Below are positions 1 through 7,661 of a stretch of DNA of 64,000 nucleotides, one piece after another. The translations under genes were made by a program, and so were the position numbers. Position 1 is the first letter of the stretch; every line of letters begins with the position of its first letter. The DNA is from RZYY01 sp036794825 (GTDB taxonomy: Bacteria > Bacteroidota > Bacteroidia > Bacteroidales > 4484-276): positions 1 through 64,000 of the forward strand of contig DAIRGA010000025.1 in the NCBI GenBank assembly GCA_036794825.1, given 5' to 3'. Under the pieces are notes generated by a model, which worked only from the letters and a program-made list of their open reading frames with translations, had not been told where the DNA came from and did not search any database.

Positions 1-200
1 TTTACAATTTGCAAAATTTCCACGTAGTGGATTTACAAATTTTAGTCGGTCAGCAATGACTTTTTTTAGCAGAATTTTCAACCAATGGCATTCATAGGAA
101 AATGACAAATCTCACCCAAGGTACGTAGGACTCCTTTGGAGTTTATTGGTGTTTATTGCATTTTATTATGTTTTTCAGATTGCATTTCTCATTAATGTTT

Positions 201-208
201 TATTTTTG
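201..208 (+). promoter_or_regulatory. -7 promoter box for tRNA-Gln
   Basis: TATTTTTG fits the Bacteroidota -7 consensus TAnnTTTG exactly. A TTG lies 18 bp upstream at 180-182, the place expected for the -33 element. The box ends 12 bp before the mature tRNA, so the 5' leader would be only a few bases. Confidence 0.6.
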
Positions 209-220
209 CACTTTGATTCT

Positions 221-291
221 GCCCGATGGTGTAATTGGCAACACGTCTGACTCTGGATCAGAAGAGCCCAGGTTCGACCCCTGGTCGGGCA
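221..291 (+). tRNA. tRNA-Gln (anticodon CUG)
   Basis: The cloverleaf folds by eye. The 7-bp acceptor stem pairs 221-227 with 284-290 (one T-G pair), and the discriminator base is A291. The anticodon stem TCTGA/TCAGA (246-250 and 258-262) encloses the loop CTCTGGA (251-257), which gives anticodon CTG. The T arm contains GGTTCGACCC. No CCA is encoded. It is a single-gene unit between its own promoter and terminator, with no neighbouring tRNAs in the window. Confidence 0.95.
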
Positions 292-306
292 ACTTTCATA
301 AATCGT

Positions 307-345
307 AAACCGCTGTTATTCAAATAATAACAGCGGTTTTGTGTT
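307..345 (+). terminator. Rho-independent terminator after tRNA-Gln
   Basis: A perfect 14-bp inverted repeat (307-320 with 326-339) has a 5-nt loop and is followed by a T-rich tract (TTTTGTGTTT). It starts 15 bp after the tRNA. Confidence 0.85.
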
Positions 346-1025
346 TGATTTCAGTGGTAGTTTACAAAATCTGCACAGGCTATTTTTGTCGAATTTCATA
401 AATACAAATCATTAGTGGCAGGTAAAACCATTGGAGATTTCTATGACGCACGTGCGGCATTGTGCCAAAGGCATCCCTATTGGAAAATGACGAGGCTTTC
501 GTATGGTCATTGGTAGGAGGAGGGTTGACGGCGGCTTCGCCGCCAACCTTCACTAATTAAGCTAACTATCTGTCATTCATAGCGAAACAAGGAATCCAAA
601 AATCATTTTCTACTACAATCGTTGTATGTTGTACAATACTGAACTACAAATCACTATTGTCCGACCAAAAAAATTTCAAAAAAGGTATGTTTGCGGCTCC
701 TCTAAGCAGATGCGGCAGAGAAAGTTCTTTAAAGCTAACCGGAAATTAATGAATACAGTTTACGCCTAATGTGATGCAAATTAACAACTTGAAACCTAAT
801 TTGTAGTCTTTGAAGCCTGATTGCTGAAATGTAGCGTTAATCCGGTTTTGCTATCCAAGTACTCCTCGATTGATCAAAACTTTCGGACAACCGTATCAAT
901 TTTCGATTTGTAATCATTGGTTTAGTCATTGATTTATCAACTTAATTTACTCGTTATTAATTATTTATAGGCAGTGTCCAGTTCATGTCCAGTAGTTAAC
1001 CGTGTCCAGGTATGTCCTAATGCCA
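346..1025. other. Non-coding stretch with a GC-rich hairpin
   Basis: No convincing gene is present. A GGCGGC-TTC-GCCGCC hairpin sits at 530-544, flanked by partly pairing GGTT/AACC. Upstream, at about 440-510, a short stretch reads as protein-like in more than one frame on both strands but is broken by stops. The likeliest explanation is an intergenic repeat or the eroded remains of a transferred segment; nothing allows a name. Confidence 0.4.
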
Positions 1026-1033
1026 TACTTTTG
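1026..1033 (+). promoter_or_regulatory. -7 promoter box for the T9SS protein at 1077
   Basis: TACTTTTG matches TAnnTTTG and lies 43 bp before the ATG at 1077. It lies downstream of the in-frame ATG at 1002, which argues against that earlier start. Confidence 0.55.
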
Positions 1034-1076
1034 CCTCGTGATCAGTTCCGATCGTTTAAACCAAAATTATAAGATT

Positions 1077-2768
1077 ATGATATCCAAAATTTCCTTTGTA
1101 CTGGCAATGATAGCTACTCCATTTTTAGCACTTAATGCCCAGCATCACTATGCTGAGTGGGTTAAAACTATAGAAACTAATGGAACAAACAGCAACATGA
1201 ATAATTTGCTGTTCGACGGGCAAAACTACATAGTTAACGGGAGTTATTTCCTTTCCGGCACTTTTAACGGAAATACATTACAGGAGGCCAGCAGCGCTAA
1301 TGCGATGATTTCAAAAATTGATCCTGATGGAAATCACATCTGGTTATCCCAGGTTTATGGCGATGGGATGGTTTCCTTTTTTGACATGGCCTTCGACAGC
1401 GATATGAACATTGTTCTGGCAGGCTGGACTACCTCGCAACAAGCTGTGTATGTTAATGGCGAGATGATTATTGAAGGCGATGGCAGTTGGGTGAACAACA
1501 GCATGGTAATTAAGTTATCAGGTGCAGATGGCAGCCTGATGTGGCATCGCCACTGGACCGGAGCTGAATATACAACTCTGAATGCCAGTAAGGTGGCTGT
1601 GGATGAAAACGACAACGTCTATGTCAGTGGCTATTATAACACGCCCTGGGAAATTGATGGTATTTCTTTTCCTTACAATTTCATTTTTGGTGATGATGTT
1701 TACATTTTGAAATTTAATCCCGAAGGAACAGTGGTCTGGGGAAATTATTGGCCATCAATTGACAATATGGGTTTTTCGTTAATCAGGTCGTTGGCGGTCA
1801 ATGACGAAGCGCTCTACTTCTCACTCGAGTACTCTCTGCCGGTTATGGTTAATGGAGAGCCTCTCCCCCACACCGGAGAGTACTATTGGCTTGCAGTAGC
1901 AAAAGTTTCGAAGGAAACCGGTGAAGTGGTTAATATTTATCCTTTCGGTACAGAAGGCAGTCAACTTATCCAGCAGTTAGCGCTTGACAACTCAGGAAAC
2001 ATTGTTGTAGTGGGCTGGTTTACTGCTGAAAACCCTATTACACTCGGAAGTTTCATGCTTAATGGGTATGGTCAGGACGACGGTTTCATATTCAAGATGA
2101 ACAGCGATCTGGAGGTTATTTGGGCAAAACAAATGGGAGGCCTATTTACCGATCGTGCTTTCAACGTGCAGATTGATCAGGACAATACTCTTTTTATTGG
2201 TGGCGGTTTTGACTCATCCGAGGATTTTTTCTATGACGGCCAGAAAGTGCTCGATCCGCAAATACCAGCTTCACTTGCCATGTGCTATCTGCAGTTGCAT
2301 GCCGATGGCTCATTTATCCAATCTGCCGGGCTATACGGCCAGATGGGAGGTACAGTACTTTCGTTCACTTCGGCTTATGCCAATCAGTTTGAAACAATGC
2401 TTGAAGTGATTTGCACCGGAAATTTCATTGGCGGGGTTACCTTTATCGAAGGCCAGCAGATTACAACTGATCATAATCGTGGTTTCGTTTACAAGTGGCT
2501 GTTACCTGACGTCACATCTGTTGGTGATTTGTCCGACGAGGCGACTTACTGTATGATTTATCCCAATCCCGCCACAGACTACCTTACGATTGATCCTGTT
2601 AATCAAAGATTGGAAATTAAATTGGTTGATATTACCGGCAGATTGATATTCAGTTCAGCCATAGAAACAATAACCACAATATCCATTTCGGAATTACCTT
2701 CGGGCGTTTACATGATGAATATGAAAAATCAAAATATGCAACGATCTTTAAAGGTGATTAAAAATTGA
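1077..2768 (+). CDS. Secreted SBBP-like protein with T9SS sorting domain
   Basis: A 563-residue exported protein of unknown substrate. It begins with a signal peptide (MISKISFVLAMIATPFLALNAQ). The body carries repeated segments of the type GNIVVVGWF and GDDVYILKFNPEG, as in the SBBP/beta-propeller repeats of many Bacteroidota surface proteins. The last 75 or so residues form a T9SS C-terminal sorting domain (YPNPATDYL, then LVDITGRLI and LPSGVYMM). The start at 1077 is preferred over an upstream ATG at 1002 because the signal peptide begins there and the -7 box lies between the two. The fold call is an inference from repeat style; the sorting domain is clear. Secretion through the outer membrane by PorU/PorV is expected from family knowledge. 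Confidence 0.8.
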   Translation: MISKISFVLAMIATPFLALNAQHHYAEWVKTIETNGTNSNMNNLLFDGQNYIVNGSYFLSGTFNGNTLQEASSANAMISKIDPDGNHIWLSQVYGDGMVSFFDMAFDSDMNIVLAGWTTSQQAVYVNGEMIIEGDGSWVNNSMVIKLSGADGSLMWHRHWTGAEYTTLNASKVAVDENDNVYVSGYYNTPWEIDGISFPYNFIFGDDVYILKFNPEGTVVWGNYWPSIDNMGFSLIRSLAVNDEALYFSLEYSLPVMVNGEPLPHTGEYYWLAVAKVSKETGEVVNIYPFGTEGSQLIQQLALDNSGNIVVVGWFTAENPITLGSFMLNGYGQDDGFIFKMNSDLEVIWAKQMGGLFTDRAFNVQIDQDNTLFIGGGFDSSEDFFYDGQKVLDPQIPASLAMCYLQLHADGSFIQSAGLYGQMGGTVLSFTSAYANQFETMLEVICTGNFIGGVTFIEGQQITTDHNRGFVYKWLLPDVTSVGDLSDEATYCMIYPNPATDYLTIDPVNQRLEIKLVDITGRLIFSSAIETITTISISELPSGVYMMNMKNQNMQRSLKVIKN

Positions 2769-2855
2769 TGGTTAATTTAGCCGTCATAAACAAGAACAAT
2801 CTTGTTGTTGCTTAAGGCGGTCAATAGGCAGCCTTCATAATTAAAGTTCGTTTCT

Positions 2856-4634
2856 ATGCGTCTAAGCTGCTTTCCTAATAAACTTAAACAACTCATTATA
2901 AGTGGGTTGTTTATTTTTTGTTTCGGGCAAACGGTCGCACAACCCGACGACTCCAACTCCAGCCTCAGGTACAAAATCCGGTTGCTTTCCGACAGTAAAG
3001 AATTTATGGAAATAAACCGACTAATCAACCGTAACACCTCACTGGAACCTGAATATAGTCTTGGCATACTTACACGAAATCTCGATTATGCCAATAAAAA
3101 CTCAGACTTTGAGCTTTTGGCTTACACTCATCTCTCACTGGGTAACTTTTGGTGGTTCAGAAGCAACAGGGTAAAGGCATTTGAACACTTCTTCCAGAGC
3201 GAAAAAATTAGTCGTGAGCATGATTATAAAAGTATTACAGCCCTGGCAATTATGAACCGGTCACATTTTGAAGCAGACAAAAATATCAAAATCGAAATGC
3301 TGCTTGATGCCATCGGTCTGTTTCAGAAACTTCATGATACCTTAAATCTTGCCAAAGCTCACCTTAATCTGGGTCAGACATTTAGTGACTTTGTTATTGC
3401 AGATACTGCTTTTCAATCACCTCATGTCAACCGGGAGCCTTTTAGTGCCAGGATGGAAATTTATCGTGACTCCGCATTCAAGCACTATAACATTGCGCAT
3501 GCACTTAACGACAAAAGCGGCCATCCTGAAATAATTGCTTCTGTAAATCTCCATTTTGCTGAATGGTACTGGTTTGAAAAAGACTTTCAAAAAGCTGTTT
3601 TCCACTTGATTACTGCGGCCGACTTCTTCCTGAGAGCCGGACACACCAAAGGTCATCTTTATTGTAAACTTCAGCTGGCAAAGATCTATGTCGAAAAAAT
3701 TGAATACGAGCAAGCCATCCAATTGCTGAATGAAGTTGAAGAGCTTTCAAAAAAACTGCAATCACTTGATAACCTGGTTCAAACTTACCGGTTGTTTTCT
3801 ACCATCTACGATAGCCTGAGTAATTATCCTCTTGCGCTCTTTTTCCATCGGCTTTATAACCAACACCTTATCGAGCTCAATAACAACGCCAGTTTGGATA
3901 AGATACACGCTCTGAACCTGGAATACAAACTCCTGGAACAATCCAACGAGATATTACTGCTCAACAGCCGCAGGCACACCAATCGCCTGATTATCGTTTT
4001 TCTTGCAGCAGCTATCCTTTTTACACTGGTAATAGCATATCTCGTTGTTCTCAACAAGCGCAGAAAGGTAGCGTTCGTGACCAAAGAGTACAAAAAAAGC
4101 AAAGAGCTCAACGAACTTCAGGCAAGTTTAATGGAATCAGAAAAGGCAAAACTCAAACTGGAACAGGAGCTTCTTGAAGAAAAAGTGCAGCTTAGATCTG
4201 AGCGTATCATCATGATTGCCAACCAGATTGCAAAACTTGACAGCTTGCTTAAGGTGTTGAATGAGGATGTTAAAACAGTTGTGAAAGGATCGAAAGATCA
4301 CCTGCTGGTTGAAAAGCTTAACACAATAAAAGTTTCTCTGGCAAAAAGCATGCATGAACAATCTACCCTCAGAGAGCTATCAGCCTTATCTGACGAAGTC
4401 AATCAAAACTTTCTTTTTCACATAGAGCAGCATTACAAGAGCATTACGAAAGAAGACCTGAAATTGCTTTCCTACCTGATTATGAATATGGGGTCGAAAG
4501 AGATTGCTGAAATCTCCAATATAACCCTTGACAGCGTTCACAAAAAAAGGTACAGACTCCGGCAAAAGTTAAATATCGGCTCAGGAAAAAGCTTTGCAGA
4601 CTTTTACCGGGAAACGCTGGCTTCGATGCAATAA
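2856..4634 (+). CDS. Membrane-anchored TPR protein with LuxR-like HTH
   Basis: A 592-residue putative transcriptional regulator of a type common in Bacteroidota. It has an N-terminal signal peptide (ending near GQTVAQ), a long helical region with tetratricopeptide-like repeats (about 80-350), one transmembrane helix (about 375-397, LIIVFLAAAILFTLVIAYLV), a coiled-coil stretch (about 410-470), and a C-terminal helix-turn-helix (about 535-590; SKEIAEISNITLDSVHKKRY is the recognition-helix region). The TPR part would be periplasmic and the HTH cytoplasmic, so a signal could pass across the inner membrane without a kinase. The target genes are unknown. It follows the T9SS protein at 1077 by 87 bp, and the two may be functionally linked. 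Confidence 0.8.
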   Translation: MRLSCFPNKLKQLIISGLFIFCFGQTVAQPDDSNSSLRYKIRLLSDSKEFMEINRLINRNTSLEPEYSLGILTRNLDYANKNSDFELLAYTHLSLGNFWWFRSNRVKAFEHFFQSEKISREHDYKSITALAIMNRSHFEADKNIKIEMLLDAIGLFQKLHDTLNLAKAHLNLGQTFSDFVIADTAFQSPHVNREPFSARMEIYRDSAFKHYNIAHALNDKSGHPEIIASVNLHFAEWYWFEKDFQKAVFHLITAADFFLRAGHTKGHLYCKLQLAKIYVEKIEYEQAIQLLNEVEELSKKLQSLDNLVQTYRLFSTIYDSLSNYPLALFFHRLYNQHLIELNNNASLDKIHALNLEYKLLEQSNEILLLNSRRHTNRLIIVFLAAAILFTLVIAYLVVLNKRRKVAFVTKEYKKSKELNELQASLMESEKAKLKLEQELLEEKVQLRSERIIMIANQIAKLDSLLKVLNEDVKTVVKGSKDHLLVEKLNTIKVSLAKSMHEQSTLRELSALSDEVNQNFLFHIEQHYKSITKEDLKLLSYLIMNMGSKEIAEISNITLDSVHKKRYRLRQKLNIGSGKSFADFYRETLASMQ

Positions 4635-4697
4635 TGCAAACTGGTCTCATACATACTGCGGCTCCTGCGATGAAAAGTTTCCCTTTAAAGGATTATT

Positions 4698-4752
4698 CAG
4701 TTGATTGAGCGGGTGAATGGGAATGCCAGCGCGGGATAGCAATAGCATCGCT
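4698..4752. repeat. Direct repeat copy A: hsdR 3'-end fragment
   Basis: 55 bp, about 93% identical to 6387-6441 (4 mismatches). Read on the plus strand it ends QLIERVNGNASAG-stop, the same C-terminal peptide as copy B except V for L; one of the other differences is synonymous (CGG/AGG). No further HsdR-like sequence is seen upstream of this copy. The rest of the gap (4635-4697 and 4753-4983) holds no gene that I can support. Confidence 0.75.
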
Positions 4753-4983
4753 AATAATGGAACCGACGAAGCCTGATCTTCTGACATTTCTCCTCTTGGT
4801 CATAGGATGTCTTGGAGCCATACAATGACTATCAAAGAGCGATAGGATCCGATGCAGTGGTTGCTATTGTTATTATCCACTCATGGGAACACAGTCGTGC
4901 GGTTTCAAAACCAAATCAGTGAATTTTCAAAGTTATAATTATGCATTTTCAAAATTGAACGCATGTATTTTCAAAATAAGGTG

Positions 4984-4991
4984 TAGCTTTG
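4984..4991 (+). promoter_or_regulatory. -7 promoter box for the DUF4143 ATPase
   Basis: TAGCTTTG matches TAnnTTTG and lies 21 bp before the ATG at 5013. A TTG at 4989 falls inside the box and so cannot be the start. Confidence 0.55.
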
Positions 4992-5012
4992 CGAACTAAA
5001 TCAGATTGTAAC

Positions 5013-6173
5013 ATGATAATAGAAAGACAATTACAGCAGGCCATACAGCAATTTTCCACGAAATACCCTGTTTTGGCAATAACCGGTCCCAGACAGTCAG
5101 GTAAGACCACAATGCTTAAAAACCTTTTTCAGGAATACCGATATGTAAGTCTCGAAAGCCCTGACATGCGTGATTTTGCTATGACCGACCCCAAAGGCTT
5201 TTTACATCAATATGACAAGTATGTTATTCTGGACGAAATTCAGCGGGCGCCTGCTCTTTTTTCGTATATCCAAACCATTGTTGATGAGCAGAAGATCATG
5301 GGGCAGTTTGTTATTTCTGGCTCACAAAACTTCCAATTGATGGAACGCATTACACAAAGCCTTGCCGGCAGGGTTGCCTTGTTTAAGCTTTTTCCGTTTG
5401 ATAACACTGAGATGAAAACGGCGGATTTGCTGCAAGAAGATTACCTGGAAAATCTTTTGAGGGGTTTTTATCCTGCTATTTTCGACCGGGATATACCATC
5501 AAAATCTTTCTATTCCAACTATGTTCAAACTTATGTGCAGCGCGATCTCACAGAATTGATAGCCGTGAAAGACCTTCGGGCATTCAGGAACTTTTTAGGT
5601 CTTTGCGCCACACGAGCAGGTCAGTTACTCAATTTGAATGTGCTTGCCACCGAATGCGGAATATCACAACCAACGGCAAAGGCCTGGTTGTCGGCCCTTG
5701 AAAGCAGTTACATCGTCTTCCTTTTACACCCCTATTTCGAGAATTTCAGCAAACGGATTATCAAATCGCCTAAGCTCTATTTTTATGATACCGGCTTGCT
5801 GGCGTTCCTGCTTAACTTCACCGATCCGGGTCAATTAATAACCCATCCGGCAAAAGGCAGTTTTTTTGAAAATTTGGCTATTGCAGAGTATGTTAAGCAG
5901 ATGCACCATACTTATTCTGAAACCGATGTCTGGTTCTGGCGCGATTCGGCTGGTCATGAAATTGACTTGCTGACAATAAACGCCGACGGAATGAACCTGT
6001 ATGAAGTAAAGGCCACCCAAACCATTATGAACGAAATGTTTATCAACCTCGACTATTTTGAAAGAATTTCGGGGAAATCCAGGCTGAAGAAAACCGTTGT
6101 TTATGCCGGGAAAGAAAAGCAGGATCGAAGCAAGGGAACTATTTTATCATGGAGAGACCTTGTAGTGGATTGA
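5013..6173 (+). CDS. AAA family ATPase with DUF4143 domain
   Basis: A 386-residue ATPase of the AAA_14/DUF4143 type, whose biological role is generally unknown. Walker A is GPRQSGKT (residues 25-32) and Walker B is VILDEIQ (71-77), followed by a sensor-like FVISGSQNF. The C-terminal half contains a winged-helix-like stretch (LATECGISQPTAKAWLSALE) and the DUF4143 end with FWRDSAGHEIDLL and YEVKAT, which resembles a PD-(D/E)xK nuclease core. The ATG at 5013 is used because the -7 box precedes it by 21 bp. The gene is monocistronic and lies between two copies of an hsdR-tail repeat, so it looks like an insertion into a former restriction locus. Genes of this family are often patchily distributed and strain-specific. 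Confidence 0.9.
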   Translation: MIIERQLQQAIQQFSTKYPVLAITGPRQSGKTTMLKNLFQEYRYVSLESPDMRDFAMTDPKGFLHQYDKYVILDEIQRAPALFSYIQTIVDEQKIMGQFVISGSQNFQLMERITQSLAGRVALFKLFPFDNTEMKTADLLQEDYLENLLRGFYPAIFDRDIPSKSFYSNYVQTYVQRDLTELIAVKDLRAFRNFLGLCATRAGQLLNLNVLATECGISQPTAKAWLSALESSYIVFLLHPYFENFSKRIIKSPKLYFYDTGLLAFLLNFTDPGQLITHPAKGSFFENLAIAEYVKQMHHTYSETDVWFWRDSAGHEIDLLTINADGMNLYEVKATQTIMNEMFINLDYFERISGKSRLKKTVVYAGKEKQDRSKGTILSWRDLVVD

Positions 6174-6206
6174 AACCGGACAGTCTTTCTTTCCTGTATT
6201 GACCTG

Positions 6207-6430
6207 ACCCTCTTTTTGCAGCAGCGATTATGCAAGGTCGGAAAACTCTTAATCAACCAGATCGTCATGCACCTCGAAAAGAACGGCGCCATCGAAGCCG
6301 GCATGTTGTTCGAATCCCCCTTCACCGATGTCAACGACCAGGGCTTGAACGGCGTTTTTGACGATGTCGCCTCCAACAGGAGCATCCAGTTGATTGAGAG
6401 GTTGAATGGGAATGCCAGCGCGGGATAGCG
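6207..6430 (+). pseudogene. C-terminal remnant of a type I restriction R subunit (HsdR-like)
   Basis: An open frame of about 70 codons without a proper start. It resembles the very C-terminus of DEAD-box type I R subunits (EcoEI_R_C-like): LLINQIVMHLEKNGAIEAGM is followed by LFESPFTDVNDQGLNGVFDD and ends in LIERLNGNASAG. The PFT-D-x-G-GVF pattern and the terminal helix are what I recognise from the family. The helicase and nuclease parts are absent, so this is a fragment of a lost gene. It directly follows the ATPase stop and ends within direct repeat copy B. Confidence 0.65.
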
Positions 6431-6441
6431 ATAGTATCGCT
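6387..6441. repeat. Direct repeat copy B: hsdR 3'-end fragment
   Basis: The partner of 4698-4752. It overlaps the stop of the HsdR-like remnant and continues about 10 bp past it (a GATAGTATCGCT stretch), so the duplicated unit crosses the gene end. Confidence 0.75.
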
Positions 6442-6477
6442 CCCAGCTATCATATCGCTAATGAATGTAGTTTAGAA

Positions 6478-7461
6478 TCACCCTTCCTTCAAATTCTCCC
6501 AATACCATCTTATTGCTTCTTTCAGACCGGATTCGAGGCTGTAACGCGGGTTATAGCCCAATAGCCTTCTTGCCTTTTCGATGGAGGCCAGTGAGTGGAG
6601 TATGTCGCCTTTGCGGATGTCGGTGTGGATGGGCTTGATGTTGGCAATTTTGCTGTCGAATTGGCTGAGGTACTTTTTCAGGCTTTCTACCAGGTCGTTC
6701 ACTTTTGTGGCTTCACCAAAAGCAATATTGTAGACGGTGTTAACAGCTTCGGGGTTATCGGTTTCGGCGGCGAGTTCGTTGGCCTGGATCACATTTTCGA
6801 TGTAGGTAAAGTCGCGGGATTGGTTGCCATCGCCATAAATGACCGGAGATTCATACTTCATCAGCAGCCGGATGAATTTTGGAATAGCGGCAGCATAAGC
6901 ACCCTCGGGGTCCTGGCGGCGGCCAAAGACATTGAAATAGCGCAGCCCGATGGTTTCGATACCATACAAATCGGAAAAAACTCCGGCGTATAGCTCGTTC
7001 ACATATTTAGTGACTGCATAGGGCGATAAAGGATTCCCGATCTTTTCCTCAACTTTTGGCAGGGCTGTGGAATCGCCGTAAGTGGAACTGCTGGCTGCAT
7101 AAACAAATCTTTTGATGCCGGCTTCTTTAGCGGCAATCAGCATGTTGATGAACCCGCTGATATTTACGTCGTTGGTCGTTTTCGGGTCTTTGATGGAGCG
7201 CGGCACCGATCCCATTGCAGCCTGGTGTAGCACCACATCTGCACCATCCACTGCTATATGACAGGTTTCCATGTCCCTGATGTCGCCAGTTATCAACCGA
7301 TAATTTTCATTTTGCAGAAAAGGCCTGATGTTTTCCTCTTTCCCTGTGGCGAAGTTATCGAGACAAATCACCTGATTGTTCAGACGCAGGAAATGCTCCG
7401 TAAGATTGGAGCCAATGAAGCCTGCTCCGCCGGTGATCAATATTTTTTTGTTCTGTAGCAT
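6478..7461 (-). CDS. UDP-N-acetylglucosamine 4-epimerase (WbpP/TviC-like SDR)
   Basis: A 327-residue extended short-chain dehydrogenase/reductase that interconverts UDP-GlcNAc and UDP-GalNAc (or their uronic acids) for surface polysaccharide. It shows the NAD-binding motif TGGAGFIGSN (about 10-19), SSSTYGD, and the catalytic YAVTK tyrosine/lysine pair. RYFNVFGRRQDPEGAYAAAI and the C-terminal DIRKGDILHSLA are features of the WbpP subgroup rather than of plain GalE. No glycosyltransferases lie next to it; it stands alone, facing away from the gingipain-like gene. Substrate preference is inferred from the subgroup, and UDP-glucose 4-epimerase activity remains possible. Confidence 0.88.
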   Translation of the reverse strand: MLQNKKILITGGAGFIGSNLTEHFLRLNNQVICLDNFATGKEENIRPFLQNENYRLITGDIRDMETCHIAVDGADVVLHQAAMGSVPRSIKDPKTTNDVNISGFINMLIAAKEAGIKRFVYAASSSTYGDSTALPKVEEKIGNPLSPYAVTKYVNELYAGVFSDLYGIETIGLRYFNVFGRRQDPEGAYAAAIPKFIRLLMKYESPVIYGDGNQSRDFTYIENVIQANELAAETDNPEAVNTVYNIAFGEATKVNDLVESLKKYLSQFDSKIANIKPIHTDIRKGDILHSLASIEKARRLLGYNPRYSLESGLKEAIRWYWENLKEG

Positions 7462-7661
7462 GGCAATTCGATGTGTAAAATCTACGCCAAAGGTGGCTAA
7501 TTTTTACAAACTACGATCCAGACGAGCTTAATGATTGATTACCAGGAAGTAAAAGCAACTTCTGACAGGACTATTTTACCATTGTCGTCGAATAATTATC
7601 CCGAAAAAAATAATTCTACCTTTACCGCCTGTTTTAATACTTACCTACATCTGAATTACTT

